A stretch of DNA of 64,000 nucleotides, from assembly GCA_020832235.1 (NCBI GenBank), contig JAFIEZ010000007.1, positions 248,001 through 312,000 of the forward strand, in the 5' to 3' direction. Made by a program: the position numbers and the translations under genes. The notes beneath the pieces were generated by a model. The model did no database searches. It had not been told where the DNA came from and was given only the letters and a program-made list of their open reading frames with translations. This document shows, piece after piece, positions 8,408-18,112 of the stretch. The DNA is from Bacteroidota bacterium (GTDB lineage Bacteria > Bacteroidota > Rhodothermia > Balneolales > HLUCCA01). How positions within the stretch are numbered: the stretch's first letter is position 1; every line of letters begins with the position of its first letter.

Positions 8408-9328
8408 ATGGCAAAAAAAGTACTGGGAAGAGGCCTGGGAGCCTACTTTCAGGATGTAGAAGGTAAAACAGAGAAAGAACCTGCAGTTGCTACAGAAGAT
8501 GTGTTGCAAAAAATGGATTCCCGTGAAAAGGTTAATGTTATCCTTCACGTACCAGTAGCCAGTATCAGGGCTAACCCTTTCCAGCCACGAAAAGATTTCG
8601 ATGAGATAAAACTGCAGGAACTCGCTGATTCTATCCGTGAACTTGGTCTAATTCAGCCCATTACGGTACGCCATATTGGTGAAGAACGATACGAGCTCAT
8701 ATCAGGCGAGCGCCGCTTGCGCGCCAGCAGAATGTCTGGCATCGATCATATTCCCGCATATATAAGGGATGTTAATGATGACGAAATCATCGCAATGGCA
8801 CTCGTTGAGAATATTCAACGCGAACAATTAAATCCGATTGAAACGGCTTTAGGTTACCAGCGCCTTCTCGAAGAGTGTGATCTCACGCAAGAGGATGTTG
8901 CCAAACGTGTAGGTAAAAATCGTACTACCGTTACCAATATGCTTCGCTTACTGAACCTGCCGGCATTTTTACAGGCAGCTCTCAAGCAGAATAGAATTTC
9001 GATCGGTCATGCAAGAGCTCTTATCAGCGTAGAAAATGAGCGGATACAATCTCAGTTACTCGATAAAATTATCGAAAATGATATGTCTGTTCGCCAGGTC
9101 GAGGAAGCGGTAAAGTCACTTGCCAACCGTAAGAAAGGCGGTGGCAAAGCCCTGACCAAAAAAGATCAGAAAGATATTGAAATGATCCAGCTGGCCGCAT
9201 CTCTGCAAAACCGTTTGAGTACTAGAGTACACATCAAACGGAAATCTCAGGGCGGAGAAATCAAAATAGAATACTACTCAGATGAAGAGCTGGACCGCTT
9301 ACTTAACCTGTTCGATTCGCTGTCTTAA
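8408..9328 (+). CDS. parB: ParB/Spo0J partition protein (CTP-dependent clamp)
   Basis: 306 residues. A short ParA-stimulating N-terminus (KKVLGRGLGAYF) comes first. The ParB/Srx CTPase fold follows at ~48-140, with the CTP-binding motifs GERRLRAS (100-107) and ENIQREQLNPIE (134-145). A helix-turn-helix at ~159-182 (TQEDVAKRVGKNRTTVTNML) recognises parS, and the C-terminal region is a dimerisation domain. ParB loads at parS, slides as a clamp, spreads and stimulates ParA. The gene is in one operon with parA and overlaps the start of the following DUF5683 gene by 47 bases. Confidence 0.95.
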   Translation: MAKKVLGRGLGAYFQDVEGKTEKEPAVATEDVLQKMDSREKVNVILHVPVASIRANPFQPRKDFDEIKLQELADSIRELGLIQPITVRHIGEERYELISGERRLRASRMSGIDHIPAYIRDVNDDEIIAMALVENIQREQLNPIETALGYQRLLEECDLTQEDVAKRVGKNRTTVTNMLRLLNLPAFLQAALKQNRISIGHARALISVENERIQSQLLDKIIENDMSVRQVEEAVKSLANRKKGGGKALTKKDQKDIEMIQLAASLQNRLSTRVHIKRKSQGGEIKIEYYSDEELDRLLNLFDSLS

Positions 9329-9890
9329 CAGGGTTAGCTGTTTTATACTGCTTTGCCTGACATTGTATTGCGCTACTGTATCAGCGCAGATACAGCAGGA
9401 TGTTGAACGTATCGCTTTGCGCGACACCGTTCCCGAACCCCGATCGGTTATGCATCAATCTATGATTTTGCCCGGCTGGGGACAGGTTACAAATGAACAG
9501 ACGTGGAAAGTTCCAATTATATATGGACTGTTCGCCGGTGTCGTTACCTATGGTGTCTATGCACATCGAATGTACAGTGGCTATAGAGCAGCTTATTATA
9601 ATAGCTTTTCAGACAATACAGATTTTCGATTCGGACAAACACCAGCTTTTATACCAGATGGCCAACCCGCTGAAGTCTACCGATTCAACCGAAATCAATT
9701 CCGTAACCGTCGTGATCTCACTGTAGTAGGAGTGTTGCTTGTTTACGGACTCAATATTGCAGATGCCTACATCTTTGCGCATCTCAGAGACTTTGATGTC
9801 AGTGATGATTTAAGCGCAAATATTGAATATTTACCTCATCCATACTACGGTAACCCTCAACCCGTTTTAACTGTCAGATTAAACTTCTAA
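9282..9890 (+). CDS. DUF5683 domain protein (parAB-linked, secreted/membrane)
   Basis: 202 residues. The only ATG in frame is at 9282, inside parB. It gives an N-terminus with a hydrophobic signal segment (VSCFILLCLTLYCATVSAQ) ending near residue 36. The mature part begins with PRSVMHQSMILPGWGQVTN, where SMILPGWGQ is typical of DUF5683, followed by hydrophobic stretches around WKVPIIYGLFAGVVTYGVYA and LTVVGVLLVYGLNIADAYI. This family is regularly placed right after parAB in Bacteroidota-related genomes; its molecular role is unknown to me. The usual neighbours dapB and lepB are absent here. The 47-base overlap with parB implies coupled expression. Confidence 0.75.
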   Translation: MKSWTAYLTCSIRCLNRVSCFILLCLTLYCATVSAQIQQDVERIALRDTVPEPRSVMHQSMILPGWGQVTNEQTWKVPIIYGLFAGVVTYGVYAHRMYSGYRAAYYNSFSDNTDFRFGQTPAFIPDGQPAEVYRFNRNQFRNRRDLTVVGVLLVYGLNIADAYIFAHLRDFDVSDDLSANIEYLPHPYYGNPQPVLTVRLNF

Positions 9891-9900
9891 ATAAAAAAAT

Positions 9901-10590
9901 ATGACGCCTGAAAGAATTGCACCAGACTCTTATAGTAGAGATACCAGCCAGGACTTGTGGAGTGTTTTCCGCATTATGGGCGAGTTTGTGGAAGGGTATG
10001 ATAAAATGCTTAAAATCGGTCCGTGCGTTTCTATTTTCGGATCTGCACGACTCAAACCAGACAATCCGTATTATAAGATGGCAGTTGAACTCTCCAGCCA
10101 GATAACAGAACTCGGTTTTGGGGTGATTACGGGCGGTGGTCCGGGAATTATGGAAGCTGGTAACAAAGGCGCACGAGAGTCGAACGGAAAATCGGTTGGT
10201 CTAACCATCAGCCTTCCTTTTGAAGAGCAGGCAAATCCATACGTAGACCCACGCTACCTTATTAATTTTAATTACTTTTTTGCCCGCAAAGTAATGTTCA
10301 TCAAGTATGCACAATGCTTTGTTGCTTTTCCGGGAGGATTCGGAACATTAGATGAACTGTTTGAGGCACTTACACTTATACAAACACAAAAGATTACACG
10401 CTTTCCGGTCATTTTGGTTGGTACCGAATTTTGGGGTGGAATGGTAGATTGGTTGAAAGACCAACTCGTAGCCAATGGCACCATTAGCCCAGATGACATG
10501 GACCTCTTTACTCTGACCGACAGTGTTGACGAAGTTGTTGAAATTATTGAGAAATTTTATACAAATAAGGACATCCAACCCAATTTTTAA
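9901..10590 (+). CDS. LOG family protein (nucleotide 5'-monophosphate phosphoribohydrolase-like)
   Basis: 229 residues, matching the LOG/TIGR00730 family. A Rossmann-like core carries GGGPGIMEAGNKGA (78-91) and the signature PGGFGTLDE (144-152), with the catalytic-site Arg-Lys in FFARKVMF (129-130). Characterised members cleave the N-glycosidic bond of AMP or cytokinin riboside monophosphates; some bacterial members (PpnN type) act on purine nucleotides. The ~30-residue N-terminal extension (SQDLWSVFRIMGEFVEGYD) is common in longer LOG proteins. It begins 10 bases after the DUF5683 stop and is probably in the parAB operon, though no partition role is implied. Confidence 0.88.
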   Translation: MTPERIAPDSYSRDTSQDLWSVFRIMGEFVEGYDKMLKIGPCVSIFGSARLKPDNPYYKMAVELSSQITELGFGVITGGGPGIMEAGNKGARESNGKSVGLTISLPFEEQANPYVDPRYLINFNYFFARKVMFIKYAQCFVAFPGGFGTLDELFEALTLIQTQKITRFPVILVGTEFWGGMVDWLKDQLVANGTISPDDMDLFTLTDSVDEVVEIIEKFYTNKDIQPNF

Positions 10591-10591
10591 C

Positions 10592-10621
10592 TTGTTTGGG
10601 CGGGAATTCCTCTTATCTTTG
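10592..10621 (+). promoter_or_regulatory. Bacteroidota-type promoter for the TPR gene
   Basis: TTG (10592-10594), a 19-base spacer and TATCTTTG (10614-10621) match the -33/-7 consensus. The predicted transcript begins near 10627, leaving a leader of about 135 bases before the ATG at 10764. The 10591-10763 gap shows no other feature. Confidence 0.5.
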
Positions 10622-10763
10622 TCATGCTATAAACTAAAATGGTTTGCTTTTGGGTCATCGTGTTAATGTGTCGCATGTTTATGCAAGTGGTCCGATAATA
10701 CTAAGACGCGAAACCAGACCGTTTTTCTAATACAGTCCAAAATCGAAACAGACAAATTCTATT

Positions 10764-11750
10764 ATGAAGCGATTTACAATTTTAGCAAGCTTGGTCGTAA
10801 CGTTGGTTGCGTTTACTTCGGCTAACGCACAAACACACGAAGATGTGATAATTGCTTTTAACCAGGCTACTGAGCTTGCTCAACAGGGCAACCATACCGG
10901 TGCAATAACGGCATTTGAGAACGTCATTACGTTAGCTGATCAGGTGGGTGGTGAATCTGATGAAATCAAAACAAGGGCACAGAATCAATTGCCCACACTC
11001 CATTTCATCATTGCCCGCGACTTATTCAGCGCGCAGCAGCTGATGGAAGCTGCACAGGCTTTTAAAGTGGCTGCTGAGGTTGCCGAACAGTTCGGAAATC
11101 AGCAGATCGCTCAGCGATCGCTTCAGGCAGTGCCACAAATTTACTTGCGCCAGGGTAATATTCACCTGAATAACGAAGAGTTTGATTTAGCTTTGAGCAT
11201 GTACGATCAGGCGTTGAGCTACCAGCCTGCATATGCGGCGGCTATCTATCAGAAAGGGTTGGTATTTCGCCGGCAAGAAGATCTTGAGAACGCACTTACC
11301 TACTTCGACAGAGCTATTCAGGTAGCCTCTCAGACACGCGATACGGATATCGGGGCCCGTGCTACACAAGCTGCCCGGAACTTCCTGCTTCTTCGTGGTG
11401 TAGATGCAATGGAAAATAACCGTCTGCGTCCTGCAACCCAACTGCTTCGACAGGCGCTGGAATATGACAACGATAACGCGGAAGTTAACTACAGACTCTC
11501 TGAAGTTTATAACAAACAGGCCATGTGGACGAACGCTATTGAGCACGCTAATCGTGCATTGCAATTGGAGCAGGGAGGTAGAACCGACCGTGCTAGAATT
11601 TACTTCGAGCTTGGCTATGCTTACAAAAACCAAGGAAACGAGTCAGCCGCTTGTGATGCTTTTACCAATGCTGCTTTTGGTAGCTTCCGAAATGCTGCAG
11701 AGCACTTTATGGAGCACGAGTTGCGATGCCCGGGTTTTAACCGCAGATAA
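10764..11750 (+). CDS. Exported tetratricopeptide-repeat protein
   Basis: 328 residues. A clear signal peptide (MKRFTILASLVVTLVAFTSA, cleavage after AQ-type NAQ near 23) is followed by alpha-helical TPR units over most of the mature chain. Examples are LALSMYDQALSYQPAYAAAI, then YQKGLVFRRQEDLENALTYF and RATQLLRQALEYDNDNAEV-like repeats with the usual A/G-A-Y-P spacing. TPRs are protein-docking scaffolds, here in the periplasm. There is no barrel or enzyme domain. It is monocistronic, with its own promoter and a strong terminator. The partner is unknown. Confidence 0.8.
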   Translation: MKRFTILASLVVTLVAFTSANAQTHEDVIIAFNQATELAQQGNHTGAITAFENVITLADQVGGESDEIKTRAQNQLPTLHFIIARDLFSAQQLMEAAQAFKVAAEVAEQFGNQQIAQRSLQAVPQIYLRQGNIHLNNEEFDLALSMYDQALSYQPAYAAAIYQKGLVFRRQEDLENALTYFDRAIQVASQTRDTDIGARATQAARNFLLLRGVDAMENNRLRPATQLLRQALEYDNDNAEVNYRLSEVYNKQAMWTNAIEHANRALQLEQGGRTDRARIYFELGYAYKNQGNESAACDAFTNAAFGSFRNAAEHFMEHELRCPGFNRR

Positions 11751-11780
11751 TATCTGGCAGCCTATTACTCGCATTTATTT

Positions 11781-11815
11781 AAGGTCTGGTGTTTAAAAAC
11801 ACCAGACCTTTTTTG
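11781..11815 (+). terminator. Strong intrinsic terminator after the TPR gene
   Basis: AAGGTCTGGTGTTT (11781-11794) is perfectly complementary to AAACACCAGACCTT (11797-11810) and is followed by T-runs to 11814. It is the longest perfect stem in the window. Confidence 0.93.
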
Positions 11816-11881
11816 TTTAATTTTGAGATTACTTGGTCGTATCTTCCCCTCTACAAATATTGAAACAACTAATTGAATTTC

Positions 11882-13858
11882 ATGAGCTCTCTCGAACAAC
11901 GCTGTGTAAATACAATCCGAACCCTCTCTATCGATGGAGTACAAAGTGCTAATTCCGGTCACCCGGGTATGCCTATGGGTATGGCCGATGCGGCCTTCGT
12001 TTTATGGACCGAATTTTTAAAACATAACCCAACGAATCCCTCTTGGACGAACCGTGATCGGTTTGTTCTCTCAGCAGGACATGGATCCATGTTGATTTAT
12101 AGTTTGCTGCATTTAACCGGTTATGATTTACCCATAGAAGAGCTCAAGAATTTTCGTCAATGGGGTAGCAAAACACCGGGGCATCCCGAGTTTGGCTTAA
12201 CCTCCGGTGTTGAAACTACTACCGGTCCGCTCGGACAGGGTTTTGCCACTGCTGTAGGTATGGCCGTTGCCACCTTAAAGCTTGGTGCTGCTGTAAACAC
12301 CACCGATAATAACCTCATTGATCATACCATCTATGGTATTTGCAGTGATGGAGACTTGATGGAAGGTGTCTCCCACGAAGCAGCATCATTGGCTGGTCAT
12401 CTCAAGTTAGGTAATCTTGTTTTCTTGTATGACGATAACAGTATTACTATTGATGGATCTACCGAATTATCTTTCTCGGAAGATGTTCAGGCACGGTTTC
12501 GTGCCTATGGCTGGCACACTATTCAGGTAGATGGTCACAACCGCGATCAGATCCGTAAAGCACTAACTGAGGCAGAATCCGTCAAAGACAAGCCGGTTCT
12601 TATTTCCTGTAAGACCAAAATAGGTTACGGAAGTCCAAATAAGGAGGGTACCTCCGGTGTTCATGGTGCTCCGCTTGGTGCAGACGAAGTTACAAAAACG
12701 AAACAGGCATACGGAATGCCCGACGTACCGTTTCATATTGATGAGGATGTACTGAATTATTTCAGGCAAGCCATCGAAAAAGGACAGCTTGCTGAAGCAA
12801 CGTGGAACAAGCAAAGAGATACGCTGCCAACTCAGCAGCGTTCAGCACTGGATGCCTGTACGAGCGGACACGTTTCCATTGATTTTGATGCATTATTACC
12901 TGTTTTCCCCGCAAATGAGAAGGGGATGGCTACGCGTAAATCGTCCAGCATCGTTTTGGATGCTCTGGCACCACATATTCCCGGTGTAGTAGGTGGCTCA
13001 GCTGATTTGAGTGCATCGAATCTTACAGATTTCAAAGGAAATGTGCCCTTTACAGCGGAAAACAGAAACGGTAATTATATCAATTATGGTATCCGTGAGC
13101 ATGCAATGGGGGCCATAATGAATGGTATGTCACTGCATGGCAGCGTGAGACCCTATGGAGGAACATTCCTTGTTTTCTTTGACTACTGCAAACCTGCCAT
13201 ACGATTAGCTGCGTTGATGCATCAGCCAGTGGTTTATGTATTTACACATGATAGTATCGGTCTTGGCGAAGACGGACCAACTCATCAGCCTATAGAACAC
13301 ATTGCTTCACTGCGGTGTATACCTAATGTTCACGTAATTCGCCCGGCAGATGGCAATGAAACTGCAGCCGCCTGGAAGGCTGCATTGCAACGTAATGATG
13401 GTCCTACAGCGCTTATATTAACCCGACAGAACCTGCCCGAAATGGAGCGTTCTACCGAAAACAGCGCTGCAAATCTCGCAAAGGGTGCTTATGTATTCAA
13501 AGACTCAGAGCATGGTGAGGCCGAGGCAATCATTATTGCAACGGGTTCTGAGCTCAGTATAGCATACAAAGCCTGGGAAAGTCTCACTGCCAATGGTAAG
13601 GCCGTACGTCTGGTGAGTATGCCCAGCTGGGAGCTGTTCCGTGCCCAAGATAATATCTACAGAGATAAAGTACTCCCGCCACATATTACACGCAGAGTTG
13701 CCATAGAAGCCGGTACTACGTTTGGGTGGCATCAATGGGTTGGAGATAAAGGTAACGTAATCGGTATCGACAGGTTTGGAGAATCTGCCCCTTATCAACG
13801 ATTATTTCAAGAGTTCGGACTTACATCCGAAGCTATTATTAACGCATTAAACTGGTAA
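11882..13858 (+). CDS. tkt: Transketolase
   Basis: 658 residues from the ATG at 11882; the TTG nine bases upstream is unnecessary. The thiamine-diphosphate enzyme moves two-carbon ketol units in the non-oxidative pentose phosphate pathway. Visible motifs are [11 protein letters not shown] (His27), AGHGSM (His67), the ThDP/Mg region [15 protein letters not shown], and in the pyrimidine domain GIREHAMGA and [15 protein letters not shown], with the C-terminal domain starting around GAYVFKD. Length and order are those of the bacterial single-chain enzyme. It stands alone, and its transcription terminator lies inside the convergent downstream gene (13894-13929). Confidence 0.96.
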   Translation: MSSLEQRCVNTIRTLSIDGVQSANSGHPGMPMGMADAAFVLWTEFLKHNPTNPSWTNRDRFVLSAGHGSMLIYSLLHLTGYDLPIEELKNFRQWGSKTPGHPEFGLTSGVETTTGPLGQGFATAVGMAVATLKLGAAVNTTDNNLIDHTIYGICSDGDLMEGVSHEAASLAGHLKLGNLVFLYDDNSITIDGSTELSFSEDVQARFRAYGWHTIQVDGHNRDQIRKALTEAESVKDKPVLISCKTKIGYGSPNKEGTSGVHGAPLGADEVTKTKQAYGMPDVPFHIDEDVLNYFRQAIEKGQLAEATWNKQRDTLPTQQRSALDACTSGHVSIDFDALLPVFPANEKGMATRKSSSIVLDALAPHIPGVVGGSADLSASNLTDFKGNVPFTAENRNGNYINYGIREHAMGAIMNGMSLHGSVRPYGGTFLVFFDYCKPAIRLAALMHQPVVYVFTHDSIGLGEDGPTHQPIEHIASLRCIPNVHVIRPADGNETAAAWKAALQRNDGPTALILTRQNLPEMERSTENSAANLAKGAYVFKDSEHGEAEAIIIATGSELSIAYKAWESLTANGKAVRLVSMPSWELFRAQDNIYRDKVLPPHITRRVAIEAGTTFGWHQWVGDKGNVIGIDRFGESAPYQRLFQEFGLTSEAIINALNW

Positions 13859-13869
13859 TAGACAGGGTT

Positions 13870-15048
13870 TTATACCTCCTGTGCTGATTCTGGAACCCGT
13901 GCAAGCATAGTCTTGCCCGGGTTTTTTTTGATACAACTGAATGTAATATCGTCCCCTTGACTGGCAGATCCGATAAATTGTTCTAAGCCAATCTGAAGCT
14001 TATGAATCATCGTTTTTGCCTCAAGTGAACCATATAATTCAACTAAACTCCTGATTTTTGTATCTCCAAATTCTTCCCCAAAAGGATTCCTGGCCTCATT
14101 TAGACCGTCGGTATACATGAGTAAGGAATCTCCTTCTTTGAAGGATACCCGCATCTGCTTCATGAAGGCCTCCAGCCGTTTTGTAGTGGTCATCCCCAAA
14201 GCAAAACCCGTTGTTTTAAGATCAAGAACGGCATCTTTACTCATAGAGTATAATATAGGAGAGTTGTGCCCGGCCCGAACCATTTCAAAGTAATCTTCCC
14301 CGTCCGGGAAAAATGCCACACAGGCTGTAACAAATGTTTTATCCCTGCGATCGTTTTTTATGTACTCATTAAGCTCCAGGCATAACTGCTTGGGTGTAGG
14401 CTCAAATTTGTTAATTAACAAATGTACCAGCGCCTGCATCCTTACCATATATAAGGCTGCCGATAACCCCTTACCCGAAACATCGGCAATGATATAATAA
14501 AATCCTTTTTCTGTTTTTATGATGTCTACATAATCGCCTCCAACTTCACTGGCCGTATTGGCAAACGAAACAATGTCGATGGATTCATGGCGGATACTGG
14601 CTGCCGGAAGCAAACTCAGCTGAATATCGCGAGCGAGGTCAATTTCTTTCTTGGCATCCAGTTTTTCAAGCAGTTCTACCAGCAGAAGCATAACCATACC
14701 TGCAAATGACACAAAGGGAATGAGTATACTGATTTGAAAACCAAAAAATCCCATAACGTAGTGACTGATAAAGCCAATCATTGAAACGCCAAAAATGAGT
14801 CTCCTTACCGGACTCATTCGTAGTGCCAACGCTCGAGTGAGTCGGTCAAATTTGGTCATCAGGCTTATGTCTTGCCCGCGTGGGTCGGAAGGCGTTACTC
14901 CAATAGCTTCACGATACAACGCTTTAAGGCGATTTGAATCGGCACTAAAATCCCTGCCAAGCGTTTCTCGATTCATATCGCGTGTGTAATCTTGATACAG
15001 CGATCGAGTGTGCTGGTAGGCTTGCCTGGCTTCGTTCTTTAAACTCAT
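13870..15048 (-). CDS. PP2C-like SpoIIE/RsbU-type serine phosphatase, membrane-anchored
   Basis: 392 residues. Soluble N-terminal ~80 residues are followed by about two membrane helices (LIFGVSMIGFISHYVMGFFG, then ISILIPFVSFAGMVMLLLVE, ~88-135). A short coiled linker (LLEKLDAKKEIDLARDIQ) leads into the SpoIIE domain with ANTASEVGGDYVDI, FYYIIADVSGKGLSAALYM and LLMYTDGLNEARN. These acidic positions bind Mn/Mg in PP2C enzymes. RsbU-type enzymes dephosphorylate anti-anti-sigma proteins in partner-switching. No STAS or HATPase partner is adjacent, so the target is unknown. The 3' end carries, on the opposite strand, the transketolase terminator. Confidence 0.85.
   Translation of the reverse strand: MSLKNEARQAYQHTRSLYQDYTRDMNRETLGRDFSADSNRLKALYREAIGVTPSDPRGQDISLMTKFDRLTRALALRMSPVRRLIFGVSMIGFISHYVMGFFGFQISILIPFVSFAGMVMLLLVELLEKLDAKKEIDLARDIQLSLLPAASIRHESIDIVSFANTASEVGGDYVDIIKTEKGFYYIIADVSGKGLSAALYMVRMQALVHLLINKFEPTPKQLCLELNEYIKNDRRDKTFVTACVAFFPDGEDYFEMVRAGHNSPILYSMSKDAVLDLKTTGFALGMTTTKRLEAFMKQMRVSFKEGDSLLMYTDGLNEARNPFGEEFGDTKIRSLVELYGSLEAKTMIHKLQIGLEQFIGSASQGDDITFSCIKKNPGKTMLARVPESAQEV
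13894..13930 (+). terminator. Transketolase terminator lying inside the convergent phosphatase gene
   Basis: On plus, AACCCGTGCAAG (13894-13905) pairs with CTTGCCCGGGTT (13912-13923) with one mismatch and a six-base loop, then T-run to 13929. It sits 36 bases past the transketolase stop, within the last ~20 codons of the minus-strand phosphatase. It has a T tail only in the plus direction. Confidence 0.75.
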
Positions 15049-15176
15049 AATTGCATTCTTTAAAGGTATTACTCTGCTTATTCGAGTATATTCAGAAAAA
15101 GTTATCCGGGATGCGATTTATCTTGTGCCCTAATGAAGATTACCCATTATAATTGCCTCAAAAACTAGTTAGAGAA

Positions 15177-17954
15177 ATGAGTAAAAACACACTGCTGCTG
15201 CTCGATGGTACCGCATTGGCATACAGGTCTTACTTTGCCATGATCAACAGCAATTTACGAAATTCCGAGGGACTGCCTACAGGTACGGTGTTTGGTTTTG
15301 CCAACGCGATTGTACGGCTATTGGAAGCCCATCAACCCACCCATATGGCTGTAGCCTGGGATACCCACGCTCCTACGTTTCGACACGAAATGGATGTGAA
15401 TTACAAGGCGAACCGACCTCCGCAGCCCGATGAAATCCGCGCATCTATGCCCATTATTAAAGAAATGCTTGGGTATTTCAATATTCCAAGCCTGGAGCGA
15501 GATGGATTTGAAGCCGATGATATTGTAGGTTCACTGGCTGAGTCGGCCAGAGGTAAGGATGTGCAGGTCTTTATGGTTACACCCGATAAAGATTTCATGC
15601 AGCTGGTACATGACAATATTGCCATGATGAAACCACTGAATAATGGCGACGGTTTTGAAATTATCGACCGCGAGGGTGTTGAGAAATTCTTTGGCGTACC
15701 TCCTGAAAAAGTAATCGATGTTCTCACCATTATTGGCGATTCTTCCGATAATATCCCCGGAATCTCCGGAATCGGCAAAAAAACAGCCCCTCAGCTTATT
15801 CAAGAGTTTGGGTCTTTGGAGAAGCTTATTGAGGCGGCTCCGTCTCATAAGTCGAAACGAGTTCGAGATGGTATTGTGGGTAACGAAGAGCGTATTCGTC
15901 TTTCCCGTGAGATGATTGTAATTAAAACAGATATGGAAGATTTCAGCGACTGGTCTATTCTGAAATGGGGTGGAGCCAACGATAAACTACTCAGTGAGTT
16001 CTTCCAGCGCATGCAGTTTCGCACATTGGCCCGAAAGTATGATGCCTTGCCTCAGGAGGCCAAGAAGTCTGCACTTCCCGGTCAGTCTGACTTGTTTGGA
16101 AGCAATGATCCGGAGCAACCCGAAGCGGATATGGCCGCAAGTCTATATGAGGTTTACAACGCCGAAAAAGTATCGTACGAGCTTATAGACTCCATGGAAG
16201 CCGTTCAGCAACTCACCGATTCATACATGAATGCCGGGGTGATTTGTTATGATACAGAAACCACTGGTGTTGATCCTATGCATGCCGCATTGGTGGGCAT
16301 AGCGTTGAGCAAGGAGGCCGGAAAAGCCAGCTATATTGCGCTGAACGCTGAAGGCATTAACCCCCAGGAGGTCCTTAAACTACTCGAACCGGTACTCACG
16401 CAACCCGACACCCTGTATGTTGGTCACAACATTAAATATGATTATATCATGCTGCACAGGGCTGGCCTCACGCCTTCCGATTCCATATTTGATACCATGA
16501 TAGCCGCTTACCTGCTCGATCCCTCACAGCAGCTTAAAATGGATTCCATAGCCATGAAGTATCTTGGCTATGAGCCGGTATCCATCGAGAAACTCATCGG
16601 CTCCGGGAAAAAACAGAAGTCTATAGCCGATATACCTCTCGAGGAGGTTAGCGTTTATGCGTGTGAAGATGCAGACATCACCTTCCGACTTTATCAGTCC
16701 TTGCACGGCAAACTGCAGGACGATGGCCTCACTGAAATCGCTCAAACGGTTGAGTTTCCCCTCGTAACGGTATTGGCAAGAATGGAATTGGCCGGTATCC
16801 GAATAGATGAGGGTATGTTGGCTGCATTTTCGAAAGAACTTGCCGACGATATGCACCGGTTGGAGAAAGAAATTTTCGAGGAAGCCGGTGCGGAGTTTAA
16901 TATCAACTCGCCGGCTCAGCTAGGCGACATCCTGTTCAACAAGCTGAAACTGCCATCCGGTAAGAAAACAGCCACGGGGAAATACTCTACCTCGGAGGCC
17001 GTTCTGTCAGATCTTGCTGTGCGATATCCTTTACCAGCCAAAATTCTGGACTATCGATCGCTCTCGAAACTCCGATCAACCTATGTAGAGGCCCTTCCGC
17101 CACTTGTACACCCACAAACCCAGCGTATCCATACGAGTTACAACCAAAATGTAGCAGCGACAGGCCGACTTTCTTCATCTAATCCCAATTTGCAGAACAT
17201 TCCCATTCGAACCGAACGGGGTAGAGAGATTCGAAAGGCGTTTATTCCAGCTGAGGGATGTAAACTGGTGGCGGCTGACTACTCGCAAATTGAACTCAGA
17301 GTTATTGCCTCTATGGCAGATGATGAAGCCATGAAAGAAGCCTTTCGAAACGAAGAAGATATACATGCCCGAACGGCGAAAGAAATTTTCGGCTTAGATA
17401 GTCTGGAACATGTTGATCGGGACCAGCGACGTAAAGCTAAGGAAGTCAATTTCGGTATTCCTTACGGGGTGAGTTCGTTTGGGCTGGCCCAACGCCTTGG
17501 AATCGGTAACAACGAAGGTAAACAGATTATTGATGCATATTTTGAGCGTTTTCCAGGCATCGCCCGATATATTGAACAGACGAAAGAATATGCCAGACAA
17601 AACGGCTATGTGAAAACGTTGTTAGGACGTAGAAGATACATACCCGATATCAATGCCCGAAACTTTAATGTAAGAGGGTTTGCTGAGCGTACCGCTATCA
17701 ATATGCCCATTCAGGGTACAGCGGCCGACATGATTAAACTGGCGATGATCCGTATCGATACGATGCTTCGAACCTCATCCTTCAAAACCAGGATGCTCTT
17801 ACAAGTTCATGATGAATTGGTTTTTGAAGTGCCCGACGATGAAGTTGATCGTGTAGTACCGCAAATTGTAAAGGCAATGGAAGATGCTATGCAGCTGGAT
17901 GTCCCTGTTAAAGTAGAGGCGGGGGTTGCGGGTAACTGGCTGGATGCTCACTAA
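15177..17954 (+). CDS. polA: DNA polymerase I (5'-3' exo, 3'-5' exo and polymerase domains)
   Basis: 925 residues from the ATG at 15177 (MSKNTLLLLDGTALAYRS). The 5'-3' nuclease (~1-290) shows GFEADDIVG, TPDKDFMQL and the H3TH SDNIPGISGIGKKTA. The proofreading domain (~330-500) is intact: DTETTG (Exo I), GHNIKYDYIM (Exo II) and YACEDADITFRLY (Exo III) keep the metal-binding acids. The polymerase domain (~530-925) has motif A VAADYSQIELR, motif B RRKAKEVNFGIPYG with the Phe at the ddNTP-selectivity site, and motif C QVHDELVFEVP. It processes Okazaki fragments and fills repair gaps, including after UvrABC. It is monocistronic with a terminator at 18041. The TTG at 15153 is not favoured. Confidence 0.96.
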   Translation: MSKNTLLLLDGTALAYRSYFAMINSNLRNSEGLPTGTVFGFANAIVRLLEAHQPTHMAVAWDTHAPTFRHEMDVNYKANRPPQPDEIRASMPIIKEMLGYFNIPSLERDGFEADDIVGSLAESARGKDVQVFMVTPDKDFMQLVHDNIAMMKPLNNGDGFEIIDREGVEKFFGVPPEKVIDVLTIIGDSSDNIPGISGIGKKTAPQLIQEFGSLEKLIEAAPSHKSKRVRDGIVGNEERIRLSREMIVIKTDMEDFSDWSILKWGGANDKLLSEFFQRMQFRTLARKYDALPQEAKKSALPGQSDLFGSNDPEQPEADMAASLYEVYNAEKVSYELIDSMEAVQQLTDSYMNAGVICYDTETTGVDPMHAALVGIALSKEAGKASYIALNAEGINPQEVLKLLEPVLTQPDTLYVGHNIKYDYIMLHRAGLTPSDSIFDTMIAAYLLDPSQQLKMDSIAMKYLGYEPVSIEKLIGSGKKQKSIADIPLEEVSVYACEDADITFRLYQSLHGKLQDDGLTEIAQTVEFPLVTVLARMELAGIRIDEGMLAAFSKELADDMHRLEKEIFEEAGAEFNINSPAQLGDILFNKLKLPSGKKTATGKYSTSEAVLSDLAVRYPLPAKILDYRSLSKLRSTYVEALPPLVHPQTQRIHTSYNQNVAATGRLSSSNPNLQNIPIRTERGREIRKAFIPAEGCKLVAADYSQIELRVIASMADDEAMKEAFRNEEDIHARTAKEIFGLDSLEHVDRDQRRKAKEVNFGIPYGVSSFGLAQRLGIGNNEGKQIIDAYFERFPGIARYIEQTKEYARQNGYVKTLLGRRRYIPDINARNFNVRGFAERTAINMPIQGTAADMIKLAMIRIDTMLRTSSFKTRMLLQVHDELVFEVPDDEVDRVVPQIVKAMEDAMQLDVPVKVEAGVAGNWLDAH

Positions 17955-18040
17955 GGCTGCCACTCGCTAATCGTAAGCCTGTACCGGACTTCAAGGATTC
18001 TGATTAGAGTATAACCCTGAATGGAACGCTCATAAAATGA

Positions 18041-18074
18041 AAAAGGCTGATTGTTGTAACACAATCAGCCTTTT
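18041..18074. terminator. Bidirectional terminator between polA and the convergent minus-strand gene
   Basis: AAAAGGCTGATTGT (18041-18054) pairs perfectly with ACAATCAGCCTTTT (18061-18074) around a six-base loop. A/T runs at both ends serve both converging genes. Confidence 0.92.
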
Positions 18075-18112
18075 CTAAATTGTTTAGATTCGTGTGTTAA
18101 GCGTCACCAGGG

